Assembly: GCA_045602425.1 (NCBI GenBank)
Contig: JAZSBO010000027.1
Location: 62,001-126,000 of the forward strand
Source of the DNA: RGIG9608 sp045602425
GTDB taxonomy: Bacteria > Bacteroidota > Bacteroidia > Bacteroidales > Paludibacteraceae
DNA length: 64,000 bases
Direction of reading: 5' to 3'
The notes below the pieces were generated by a model. The model saw nothing but the letters and a program-made list of their open reading frames with translations, ran no database searches and was not told the origin of the DNA. The first letter of the stretch is position 1, and every line of letters starts with the position of its first letter. The translations under genes were made by a program, and so were the position numbers. Shown one piece after another: positions 7,635-15,077 of this stretch.

Positions 7635-8875
7635 ATTTCAGTTTTTTCATAGCAAAACATTTTCATTACAATCAAGAAAAAACACAGCTTGTGTCGAAGC
7701 CTGCTGTTCGGATTGCAACAATAGGCATTGCCGTTGGGTTGACAGTGATAATCATTGCGGTATCAGTAATTATAGGATTTAAGAAAGAGATACAAAATAA
7801 AATTATAGGATTCGGGACGCATATTCAAATATCAAACTTCGACCGCAATTCGTCATTCGAAACCGTACCTATCACGATAAACGATTCATTGCTCAAAAAT
7901 CTAAACGAACTACCAACAATCAAGCGAGTTCAGGTATTTGGTACAAAACCCGGTATCATAAAAACTGCAACAGACTTCACCGGAGTCATTCTTAAAGGCG
8001 TGGGGACAGACTACGATTGGGATTTCCTACAAAACTGCCTCACTGTAGGCACAACACCCAACTACAACGACTCAACTATCGGCAACGAGGTTTTAATTTC
8101 TAAAACCATAGCCAATATGCTTCAGTTAAAAGTAGGAGACGACTTTCTGACTTACTTTATGCAAGAAAACATACGCGTTAGGAAGTTTGTCATTTGTGGT
8201 ATTTACCAAACAAACATTGCCGAATACGACAATAATTTCATCATTGCTGATATTAAACAATTACAGCAACTCAACAGATGGGATAAAAATCAAGTAAGCG
8301 GACTCGAAATGCAAGTGCACGACTACAAAAAATTAGACGATGCCTACAACGAAGTTTTTATGACTACAGCCAATCGTTTTGACGACAACGGTTCGACTTA
8401 CTACATTCAAACCATAAGAGACATCAACCCTCAAATTTTTGGTTGGCTCGACCTTTTAGATCTAAACACTTGGGTGATACTCGTACTAATGCTTTCGGTA
8501 GCAGGATTTAACATCATTTCAGGATTACTCATTCTTATATTAGAACGTACAAACAGCATCGGCATTCTCAAAGCATTAGGCTCAAGCAACTGGAATATTC
8601 GTAAAATATTTCTCTACCAATCGGCTTTTCTTATTGGCAAAGGTATGATATGGGGGAATATTATCGGGGTAAGCATTTGTTTGATACAATATTTTACACA
8701 CATAATTCCGCTTGATGCCGAGGCTTATTATATTTCGTATGTTCCCGTTTCGCTCAATCCATTCTATTGGTTGCTGATAAACGTAGGCACAGCATTCGTT
8801 TCTCTCGTTATGCTCATTGCTCCTTCGTACATCATCACGCACATATCGCCAGCAAAAGCCATTAAATTTGAATAA
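7631..8875 (+). CDS. LolC/LolE-type FtsX-family permease
   Basis: A 414-residue inner-membrane permease of the lipoprotein-release/MacB class. The N-terminal helix lies around residues 29-52 (IGIAVGLTVIIIAVSVIIGFKK) and is followed by a large periplasmic domain (about 55-270). Three C-terminal helices carry the FtsX pattern, with GILKALGSSNWNIRKIFLYQS in the loop after the second helix. The family partners a LolD-type ATPase, extracting lipoproteins or acting as a mechanotransmitter; no ATPase is adjacent here. The start was set at 7631 because it overlaps the aminotransferase stop and gives the usual N-terminus (MNFSFFIAKHF); an open frame extending back to 7424 is only read-through. Confidence 0.9.
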   Translation: MNFSFFIAKHFHYNQEKTQLVSKPAVRIATIGIAVGLTVIIIAVSVIIGFKKEIQNKIIGFGTHIQISNFDRNSSFETVPITINDSLLKNLNELPTIKRVQVFGTKPGIIKTATDFTGVILKGVGTDYDWDFLQNCLTVGTTPNYNDSTIGNEVLISKTIANMLQLKVGDDFLTYFMQENIRVRKFVICGIYQTNIAEYDNNFIIADIKQLQQLNRWDKNQVSGLEMQVHDYKKLDDAYNEVFMTTANRFDDNGSTYYIQTIRDINPQIFGWLDLLDLNTWVILVLMLSVAGFNIISGLLILILERTNSIGILKALGSSNWNIRKIFLYQSAFLIGKGMIWGNIIGVSICLIQYFTHIIPLDAEAYYISYVPVSLNPFYWLLINVGTAFVSLVMLIAPSYIITHISPAKAIKFE

Positions 8876-8878
8876 GAG

Positions 8879-9037
8879 ATGAAAAAGAACGACATAAAGA
8901 AAATATTAAAAGCCGTAAAACGCAACAACCGAAATTATGAGATCGAGAATTTTGGGAAAACATTATGTTACTCGCACATAGAGAAAAACAAAAAAATATA
9001 TACAAGAAAAAAGAAACACAAAAACAAGGATTTATAA
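8879..9037 (+). CDS. Small basic protein, hypothetical
   Basis: A 52-codon frame starts 3 bases after the permease stop: a MKKNDIKKILKAVKRNNRNY opening, then EIENFGKTLCYSHIEKNKK and a very Lys-rich tail ending KNKDL. The opening has a regular amphipathic pattern, and the codon use fits the neighbours. The close spacing argues for co-transcription with the permease. It may be real or may reflect A-richness. No family was recognised. Confidence 0.4.
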   Translation: MKKNDIKKILKAVKRNNRNYEIENFGKTLCYSHIEKNKKIYTRKKKHKNKDL

Positions 9038-9094
9038 AACAACTAAAAATAGAATAGAAAGATAAGAACATAATAATAAAGACTTTAGCCTCTA

Positions 9095-9255
9095 TTTTCG
9101 TTTCTAAAAAATCTGGTAAATTTTTTAATGTGGAGAAAATAGGTGTGAATGTTTTTACGTTTAGGCGTAAATATTTTCGTGCTTATTATCCACTCGGGTT
9201 TACCAGAGCCTTTAGAAAATGATAAGCATACAACGAAAAGGTTTTCGCCTTTTTT
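9095..9255 (+). ncRNA. Structured RNA, copy B
   Basis: The same architecture as copy A with different stem bases. P1 is TTTCTAAA/TTTAGAAA (9101-9108 with 9211-9218). P2 is TCTGGTAAA/TTTACCAGA (9112-9120 with 9199-9207). P3 is GTGG/CCAC (9130-9133 with 9190-9193). P4 is AATAGG/CTTATT (9138-9143 with 9182-9187, one G-T). The apical hairpin is TTACG/CGTAA (9155-9159 with 9166-9170). Shared unpaired pieces are TTTTCGTGC before P4's 3' strand and GCC between P2 and P1. It ends in a terminator hairpin CGAAAA-GG-TTTTCG plus CC and T6 (9234-9255). The 5' end is uncertain: TATTTTCG (9093-9100) is only a poor -7 box, and the two leading hairpins of A, C and D are not clear here. Confidence 0.7.
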
Positions 9256-9299
9256 ATATGCGAAAGATTAAAACTAAAATCTTTCAAACGATAATATTT

Positions 9300-9542
9300 A
9301 TGGGAAACAACAACGAAATTCATATCGGTCATTTGATACAACAAAAACTTCAAGAGCAAGGAAGGAGCATCACTTGGTTAGCCAAGCAACTAAACTATTC
9401 GAGAGCTAATATGTATCAAATCTTTAACAAGAAATGGATTGATACAGATTTGTTGTTAAAGATATGTAAAACAATAAATTACGATTTCTTCAAGCACTAC
9501 TCTATTATTTTAAACAGCACGAACGATGTAAAACAAAACTAA
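9300..9542 (+). CDS. Small XRE-type HTH protein (paralogue of 4577-4801)
   Basis: An 80-residue single-domain HTH protein. It shares with the 74-residue copy at 4577 the pattern HIGxxI ... RSITWLAKQLNYSRANMYQIF ... IDTDLLLKICKTINYDFF. It lies directly after RNA copy B. The ATG at 9300 gives the best match to the paralogue's length; another in-frame ATG at 9258, just after the RNA's T run, would add 14 residues and mirrors the start position in cassette A. An ATG still further upstream at 9219 lies inside the RNA structure and is unlikely. DNA binding is inferred and the target is unknown. Confidence 0.75.
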   Translation: MGNNNEIHIGHLIQQKLQEQGRSITWLAKQLNYSRANMYQIFNKKWIDTDLLLKICKTINYDFFKHYSIILNSTNDVKQN

Positions 9543-9660
9543 ACATTTCTGTAATAAAATTACTAACATTTTTGTACAAATAAACTAACACAACGCTTTA
9601 TCATTTTAATCACGTTTTAACTTTTCTTTGTAATCAAATTTAACATTTAAAATTCCAAAT

Positions 9661-9996
9661 ATGGAAAAAGAAAAAATTGACATGTTTCTCGGCCTAAATG
9701 CTGAAAATTTCGAGCCTCAAGATTTAACATTAATCAAAGAAAAGTTGGAAAGAGTTGATGACTCAAAATTCTATCTCGTTCAAAGTGTATCTTTTCAAAA
9801 ACCATCTACTATTTTTATAATAGCATTAGTATTTGGTTGCGAACGCTTTCTCCTTGACGAAATTGGAATGGGCATCTTAAAATTATTAACTTGCTATGGT
9901 TGCGGTTTATGGTGGTTAATAGATCTTTTTACAGCACAATCGAGAGCAAAAAAATATAATTTCAAGAAATTGAATGAAATATTAATGGTAGCTTAA
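9661..9996 (+). CDS. TM2 domain membrane protein with N-terminal extension
   Basis: A 111-residue protein. About 45 soluble residues (MEKEKIDMFLGLNAENFEP...) precede a TM2-type hairpin at roughly residues 48-98: FIIALVFGCERFLLDEIGMGILKLLTCYGCGLWWLIDLF. The glycine-rich helix-turn and the terminal LIDLF match the TM2 protein of cassette A, although the usual Asp-Arg turn is Cys-Glu-Arg here. It stands 118 bases after the HTH gene and is preceded by the element TTTGTAATCAAA that is also found before the other TM2 gene. It is followed closely by a DUF2752 gene. Function unknown. Confidence 0.8.
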   Translation: MEKEKIDMFLGLNAENFEPQDLTLIKEKLERVDDSKFYLVQSVSFQKPSTIFIIALVFGCERFLLDEIGMGILKLLTCYGCGLWWLIDLFTAQSRAKKYNFKKLNEILMVA

Positions 9997-10017
9997 TAGC
10001 TACACTAAAATAAGGCA

Positions 10018-10317
10018 ATGCTAACAAGATGGTTTCATATCACGAAACTTATTCTATTATTTGCATTGCCTTATTTTTTATTCTTCGTCTCATTAGACTC
10101 TTTAGAGACAAAACAATCGATATGTTTAATAAAAAATATATCGGGGATTGAATGCTGGGGATGCGGAATCACAAAGGCAATTATTGCCGTATTACAATTA
10201 GATTTTATCCGTGCGTACAACTACAACAAACTAATAATTATAGTTTTTCCGCTAATGTCTTATTTGTGGGCAAAAAACATATTGCTATGTGTGAAGAATC
10301 TAATTCAAAGCAAATGA
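10018..10317 (+). CDS. DUF2752 membrane protein
   Basis: A 99-residue protein with three hydrophobic segments (about 8-26, 57-66 and 73-92). The family hallmark, a Cys-x-x-Cys-Gly motif before a helix, is present as GIECWGCGITKAI near residues 43-55. DUF2752 proteins often accompany TM2 proteins in Bacteroidota; the role is unknown. The gene starts 21 bases after the TM2 stop, and its 3' end overlaps the convergent coiled-coil gene by 18 bases. Confidence 0.8.
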   Translation: MLTRWFHITKLILLFALPYFLFFVSLDSLETKQSICLIKNISGIECWGCGITKAIIAVLQLDFIRAYNYNKLIIIVFPLMSYLWAKNILLCVKNLIQSK

Positions 10318-11181
10318 CTGCGAACCAACCAAATTGCCATCAATAAAAATATCAACACGATAAGTTCCCTCTATTAGAATTTCTTCTACTGACCAATAAA
10401 GCGTTTCGGCAACTTCGTCGCCCATATATTCAAATTGTTTTTTGCAAGAGAAGCTAATTTCTGATCCCTCAAACTCAAACATATCGGTATTTTTTTTCGT
10501 CAGAATTCGTTCGTCAGGGGTTACAATTCTCAAATAAACAACCTTATTTCCTGTAGGGGCTGTAATGTTTTTCAGTACAACAAAATCAAATTTTATCAAT
10601 GCAATTTTACGCAAACGTGTGGTTTTTCGTTCACGTTCGTTCAAGGTTGTAACCACAATATCGCGTACTTCCAACATCGAAGCAAGTTTTACTTTTTCGG
10701 TCAAATTCTCTTTCTCCTGCGAAAGCGTTTCTACCGTTCTCGTTACTTCCGTATAACGATTTTTTATATCAGTGTTTTCACGCATCAAATTCGTATTTAC
10801 CCTATTCAACGAATCAATTTGATTGATATACGAAACCATTATTTTTCGCACAGAAGCCAACTCTTTTTTCAATTCCGAAATACGACGAGCATTCGTAGCT
10901 TTTGTTTGTCTCAACTCTTCCAAAAGCAGTTGAACACGTTTTTTCTCAGTATCCAAAAGTTTCAATATCGAATCGTTTTGCATCGTATGATTAAATCCTT
11001 CGAAAAATGCCAAATCCGAATATTCCTCCTCCAATGCTTCTTTTTCGTAATTGATTTGATCTACCATTTCTTGCATCTGTTGCTCGGTATTTTGGGCATT
11101 TCTAAATACTACAAGCAATGCGACACTTAAGGCTACGATAACAACTACTGCAATAATAATTATAATTGATTCTTTTTTCAT
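10300..11181 (-). CDS. Membrane-anchored coiled-coil protein, hypothetical
   Basis: This 293-residue protein begins with a single hydrophobic helix (KKESIIIIIAVVVIVALSVA) that should anchor it in the inner membrane. A long coiled coil rich in E, K, L and R follows (about residues 35-170), and then a C-terminal globular region of mixed strands (about 185-293) containing VYLRIVTPDERIL and YRVDIFIDGNLVGSQSF. The C-terminal part suggests a beta-sandwich. No named family was recognised. The ATG at 11181 was chosen because the frame upstream to 11331 encodes only low-complexity residues and crosses the fuc promoter. It diverges from the fucose operon. Confidence 0.75.
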   Translation of the reverse strand: MKKESIIIIIAVVVIVALSVALLVVFRNAQNTEQQMQEMVDQINYEKEALEEEYSDLAFFEGFNHTMQNDSILKLLDTEKKRVQLLLEELRQTKATNARRISELKKELASVRKIMVSYINQIDSLNRVNTNLMRENTDIKNRYTEVTRTVETLSQEKENLTEKVKLASMLEVRDIVVTTLNERERKTTRLRKIALIKFDFVVLKNITAPTGNKVVYLRIVTPDERILTKKNTDMFEFEGSEISFSCKKQFEYMGDEVAETLYWSVEEILIEGTYRVDIFIDGNLVGSQSFALN

Positions 11182-11288
11182 AACATACGATATAAAGACA
11201 GTACAAAAATAGGAAAATATATCTAAGAAAAACGAACATTTTATTGTAGTTAAAAGTAAAAAAAGATAAAAAATCGACATCAAAAACC

Positions 11289-11318
11289 TTGTTTTAAAGA
11301 AAACTTCGCTACTTTTAC
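11289..11318 (+). promoter_or_regulatory. Promoter of the fuc operon
   Basis: TTG at 11289-11291 is followed after 18 bases by TACTTTTAC at 11310-11318, close to the Bacteroidota TTG-N19-TAnnTTTG pattern. The start site would be near 11321, about 24 bases before the fucI ATG. No fucose-responsive regulator gene lies next to the operon. Confidence 0.55.
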
Positions 11319-11344
11319 AAAGAAAAATCATAATTTTAAATACA

Positions 11345-13138
11345 ATGGCAAAGAACAGATTAGTAGGAGATTATCCTGTAATTGGTATCCGCCCCACTAT
11401 TGACGGACGTAGAGGAGAGTTGAAAGTGAGAGAGTCTCTCGAGGAGCAAACTATGAACATGGCAAAATCAGCAGCCAAGTTGTTCGAGGAGAATTTGCGT
11501 TACAGCAACGGAGAACCTGTTAAAGTTGTAATAGCAGATACAACAATAGGTCGTGTTGGAGAGGCAGCTGCTTGTGCTGAGAAGTTTAAAAAAGCAGGAG
11601 TAGAGATAACACTTACAGTAACACCATGCTGGTGCTATGGAGCAGAAACAATGGATATGGATCCCTTAACAATTAAAGGTGTATGGGGATTTAATGGCAC
11701 AGAGCGTCCAGGTGCAGTATATCTTGCATCAGTATTGGCAACACATACACAAAAAGGCCGTCCTGCATTTGGAATTTATGGACACGATGTTCAAAATGCT
11801 GATGATACAGAGATCCCTGCAGATGTTAAAGAGAAACTATTACGTTTTGGTCGTGCAGCAGTTGCAGCAGCATCAATGCGTGGTAAATCATATCTACAAA
11901 TTGGTTCAATATGTATGGGTATTGGTGGTTCAATAATTGATCCAGCCTTTATTGAAGAGTATCTTGGAATGCGTGTTGAGAGCGTTGATGAGGTTGAGGT
12001 AATTCGCCGAATGGAACGTGGTATCTACAATAAAGAAGAGTATGAAAAAGCTCTTGCTTGGACAAAAGCAAAATGCAAAGAGGGCTTTGATAAAAACCCA
12101 GAGAACCTTCAAAAAACACGCGAAGAGAAAGATGCAGATTGGGAGTTTGTGGTTAAGATGATGGTAATCATCAAAGACTTGATGAACGGAAATCAAAACC
12201 TCCCTGAAGGATGCGAAGAGGAGAAAGTTGGACACAATGCAATAGCAGCAGGATTCCAAGGACAACGTCAATGGACCGACTTCTATCCAAACTGCGACTT
12301 CCCTGAGGCTCTATTGAATACTTCATTCGACTGGGACGGAGCACGTGAGCCATACATCTTGGCAACTGAGAACGATGTATTAAACGGAATAGGAATGTTG
12401 TTTATGAAACTTCTTACCAACCGCGCTCAAATATTTGCTGACGTTCGTACATATTGGAGTCCCGAAGCAATCAAAAAAGCAACAGGATATGACGTTGAAG
12501 GTAAAGCAAAAGATTCAGACGGAATAATCCACCTTATCAACTCTGGTGCAGCATGTCTTGACGCATGTGGAATGGCAAAAGATGAAGAGGGTAATCCTGT
12601 AATGAAAGAGTGGTGGAATGTAACAGAGGCAGACCAAGAGGCTATTTTAAATGCAACAACTTGGAACCCTGCCGATTTAGGATACTTTAGAGGTGGTGGT
12701 TACTCTTCTCGTTTCATAACTGAGGAGCAAATGCCTGTAACAATGATACGTTTGAACCTTGCAAAAGGACTTGGACCCACATTACAAATAGCAGAGGGAT
12801 GGACAGTAAAACTACCCGGAGAGGTATCAGACATCCTATGGAAACGTACCGACTACACATGGCCATGTACTTGGTTTGCACCACGTTGCACAGGCGAAGG
12901 AGCATTCAAAACAGCGTACGATGTTATGAACAATTGGGGAGCAAATCATGGCGCAATATCATACGGACACATCGGAGCAGACCTTATAACACTATGTTCA
13001 ATGCTACGCATACCTGTATCTATGCACAATGTACCCGAAGAAAAAATATTCCGTCCGTCGGCATGGAACGCATTTGGAATGGATAAAGAGGGACAAGACT
13101 ATCGTGCATGTGCAGCTTACGGTCCAATGTATAAATAA
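11345..13138 (+). CDS. fucI: L-fucose isomerase
   Basis: It converts L-fucose to L-fuculose in the cytoplasm, the first step of fucose use. Its 597 residues compare with about 590 for the E. coli enzyme, which it follows closely: IGIRPTIDGRRGELKVRESL, TVTPCWCYGAETMDMDP, FNGTERPGAVYLA, AIAAGFQGQRQWTDFYPN, ATENDVLNG (about 339-347, with conserved acidic metal-site residues) and ADVRTYWSPEAI. The C-terminal LRIPVSMHNV ... FRPSAWNAFGMDKEGQDYRAC is also conserved. It is first in the operon. GAG codons are much commoner than in the surrounding genes. Confidence 0.97.
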   Translation: MAKNRLVGDYPVIGIRPTIDGRRGELKVRESLEEQTMNMAKSAAKLFEENLRYSNGEPVKVVIADTTIGRVGEAAACAEKFKKAGVEITLTVTPCWCYGAETMDMDPLTIKGVWGFNGTERPGAVYLASVLATHTQKGRPAFGIYGHDVQNADDTEIPADVKEKLLRFGRAAVAAASMRGKSYLQIGSICMGIGGSIIDPAFIEEYLGMRVESVDEVEVIRRMERGIYNKEEYEKALAWTKAKCKEGFDKNPENLQKTREEKDADWEFVVKMMVIIKDLMNGNQNLPEGCEEEKVGHNAIAAGFQGQRQWTDFYPNCDFPEALLNTSFDWDGAREPYILATENDVLNGIGMLFMKLLTNRAQIFADVRTYWSPEAIKKATGYDVEGKAKDSDGIIHLINSGAACLDACGMAKDEEGNPVMKEWWNVTEADQEAILNATTWNPADLGYFRGGGYSSRFITEEQMPVTMIRLNLAKGLGPTLQIAEGWTVKLPGEVSDILWKRTDYTWPCTWFAPRCTGEGAFKTAYDVMNNWGANHGAISYGHIGADLITLCSMLRIPVSMHNVPEEKIFRPSAWNAFGMDKEGQDYRACAAYGPMYK

Positions 13139-13176
13139 TAACGGTTTGTCAATTCTAACAAATCATACTATAAATA

Positions 13177-13203
13177 GAGTGTGTCAATTTTCTTGACACA
13201 CTC
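13177..13203 (+). repeat. Perfect intercistronic hairpin fucI-fucO
   Basis: GAGTGTGTCAA and TTGACACACTC form a perfect 11-bp stem with a 5-base loop. There is no T run after it, so it is not a classical terminator. A hairpin of the same size and the same GAGTG start lies between fucA and fucK. A role in mRNA processing or 3'-end protection is possible. Confidence 0.65.
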
Positions 13204-13220
13204 CCTTAAAAAGATATATC

Positions 13221-14375
13221 ATGACAAGAAGATTTGTTTTAAACGAAACATCTTATTTTGGAGCAGGCTCACGCGAAGCAATAGCCGAAGAGGTTGCTCG
13301 TAAGGGGTTAAAAAAAGCCCTGATAGTAACTGATAGCAGTTTGGTAAAATTCGGAGTAGTAGCAAAAGTGTCTGAAGTATTGGACAAGGCAGGAGTTCCT
13401 TTTGAAATATTCGATGAAGTAAAACCCAATCCGACAGTTACAAACGTAAAGAGCGGATTAAAAGCATACGCCTCTTCAGGGGCAGACTTTATTTTGGCAA
13501 TAGGTGGAGGTTCATCAATAGATACAGCCAAAGCAATAGGTATTATAACAAATAATCCCGAGTTCTCAGATGTAGTCTCATTAGAGGGTGTTGCACCAAC
13601 AAAAAAACGTTCAGTGCCCATCATTGCAGTGCCAACAACAGCAGGAACAGCAGCTGAGGTAACAATCAACTATGTTATCACAGATGAGGAGAATAAAAAG
13701 AAAATGGTATGTGTCGATCCCAACGATATACCGGTTGTTGCAGTCATTGATGCAGAGTTAATGTATTCTCTACCCAAAGGCTTAACAGCCGCAACAGGAA
13801 TGGATGCTCTTACTCACGCTATTGAGGGACTGATAACCAAAGGAGCATGGGAGTTGAGCGATATGTTCGAGATAAAAGCAATTGAAATGATAGCAGAGTA
13901 TCTGCCCATTGCAGTTGAAGAGCCAACAAATGCTAAAGCACGCGAGGCTATGGCACTCGGACAATATGTTGCAGGAATGGCATTCTCAAACGTAGGACTT
14001 GGAGTAGTACATGGAATGGCTCACCCAATGGGAGCAATATTCGATATACCCCATGGAGTAGCAAATGCAGTTTTGTTACCAACAGTAATGGAGTATAACA
14101 AACCTGCAGCAAAAGAGAAATATGTTGAGATTGCCAAAGCAATGAAGGTGTATAAAGATGGTATGACAATTGATGAAGCGGCTGATGCAGCAGTAGAAAC
14201 AGTAAAAGCGTTGTCAATAAAAGTAGGAATACCTCAAACACTAACAGAGTTGGGTATAACAGAAAAAGATATTGACGCATTGGCAGCATCAGCAATAGCC
14301 GATGTATGTACACCTGGTAACCCTCGTGATATAGACGAAGCAACAATAAAAGAACTATATAAGAAGATACTATAA
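13221..14375 (+). CDS. fucO: Lactaldehyde reductase (iron-dependent alcohol dehydrogenase)
   Basis: A 384-residue group III alcohol dehydrogenase that reduces lactaldehyde, a product of fuculose-1-phosphate cleavage, to 1,2-propanediol with NADH. The N-terminal Rossmann-like part carries the family's IGGGSSIDTAKAIG motif. The metal site is in the all-helical C-terminal half: TGMDALTHAIEG and GMAHPMGAIFDIPHGVANAVLLP, with the Asp and His ligands. It lies between fucI and fucA, and its TAA shares one base with the fucA ATG. By my count it uses roughly 17 GAG to 13 GAA for Glu, unlike the GAA-dominated neighbours of the operon. Confidence 0.93.
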   Translation: MTRRFVLNETSYFGAGSREAIAEEVARKGLKKALIVTDSSLVKFGVVAKVSEVLDKAGVPFEIFDEVKPNPTVTNVKSGLKAYASSGADFILAIGGGSSIDTAKAIGIITNNPEFSDVVSLEGVAPTKKRSVPIIAVPTTAGTAAEVTINYVITDEENKKKMVCVDPNDIPVVAVIDAELMYSLPKGLTAATGMDALTHAIEGLITKGAWELSDMFEIKAIEMIAEYLPIAVEEPTNAKAREAMALGQYVAGMAFSNVGLGVVHGMAHPMGAIFDIPHGVANAVLLPTVMEYNKPAAKEKYVEIAKAMKVYKDGMTIDEAADAAVETVKALSIKVGIPQTLTELGITEKDIDALAASAIADVCTPGNPRDIDEATIKELYKKIL

Positions 14376-15019
14376 TGGAAAATATAATGGATGCACTCTA
14401 TCAAGAGTTTATGAAAGCCGCACACAGAGCAGGTAACGAACATTTAATGTTATGCAGTAGCGGTAATATGTCGTGGCGTATAGGCGACAAAGTTATGATT
14501 TCGGGAACAGGCTCATGGTTGCCTACAATACAAAAAGAGAAAATTGCAGTATTGAATCTTGCTGACGGAACATCACTAAACGGAATAAAACCCTCAATGG
14601 AGAATGGATTTCATTTAGGAGTATTGCGTAACCGCCCCGATGCAAATGTAGTATTGCACTTTCAATCGGAGTATGCAACAACTGTGGCATGTATGAAGAA
14701 CAAACCTACAAACTTTAATGTAACAGCCGAAGTACCATGCCATGTAGGAAAAGAGATACCTGTAATACCATATTACCGCCCTGGCTCTCCTGAGTTGGCA
14801 CAAGCAGTTGTAGAGGCATTGAAAGATCATGACTTATGTCTGTTAACAAATCACGGACAAGTAGTATGCGGTAAAGACTTCAATGCAGCATTTGAGAAAG
14901 CAATGTTCTTTGAGATGGCTTGTCGTATAATCGTTCAATCAGGAATGGACTATACTGTGCTAACCGAACAAGAGATAAAAGACCTTGACAAATACGTTTT
15001 AGGCAAAATAACGGACTAA
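14375..15019 (+). CDS. fucA: L-fuculose-1-phosphate aldolase
   Basis: A 214-residue class II (zinc) aldolase that splits L-fuculose 1-phosphate into dihydroxyacetone phosphate and L-lactaldehyde. It fits the AraD/FucA family: SSGNMSWR, ISGTGSWLP, PSMENGFHLGVLRNRPDANVVLHF, and TNHGQVVCGKDFNAAFEKA. The catalytic Glu should be E77 and one zinc His is H160. At the usual His-x-His zinc pair the sequence reads H95-F-Q97, so one ligand appears to be Gln; I recall similar sequences in Bacteroides, so this may be a lineage feature. The start overlaps fucO by one base; an in-frame ATG at 14387 is an alternative. Confidence 0.9.
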   Translation: MENIMDALYQEFMKAAHRAGNEHLMLCSSGNMSWRIGDKVMISGTGSWLPTIQKEKIAVLNLADGTSLNGIKPSMENGFHLGVLRNRPDANVVLHFQSEYATTVACMKNKPTNFNVTAEVPCHVGKEIPVIPYYRPGSPELAQAVVEALKDHDLCLLTNHGQVVCGKDFNAAFEKAMFFEMACRIIVQSGMDYTVLTEQEIKDLDKYVLGKITD

Positions 15020-15033
15020 AGAACAATAATTAA

Positions 15034-15060
15034 GAGTGAGAAGAGCGTATCTTCTCACTC
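15034..15060 (+). repeat. Perfect intercistronic hairpin fucA-fucK
   Basis: GAGTGAGAAGA and TCTTCTCACTC form a perfect 11-bp stem with a 5-base loop, with no T run. It matches the fucI-fucO hairpin in stem length, loop length and first five bases, so the two are likely related elements. Confidence 0.65.
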
Positions 15061-15077
15061 TCATATTTTAAAACAAT

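Noticed and set aside
9219..9299. Upstream extension of the second HTH gene
   Set aside because: An in-frame ATG at 9219 lies within the RNA structure and terminator. The paralogue at 4577 supports a start at 9300 or at most 9258.
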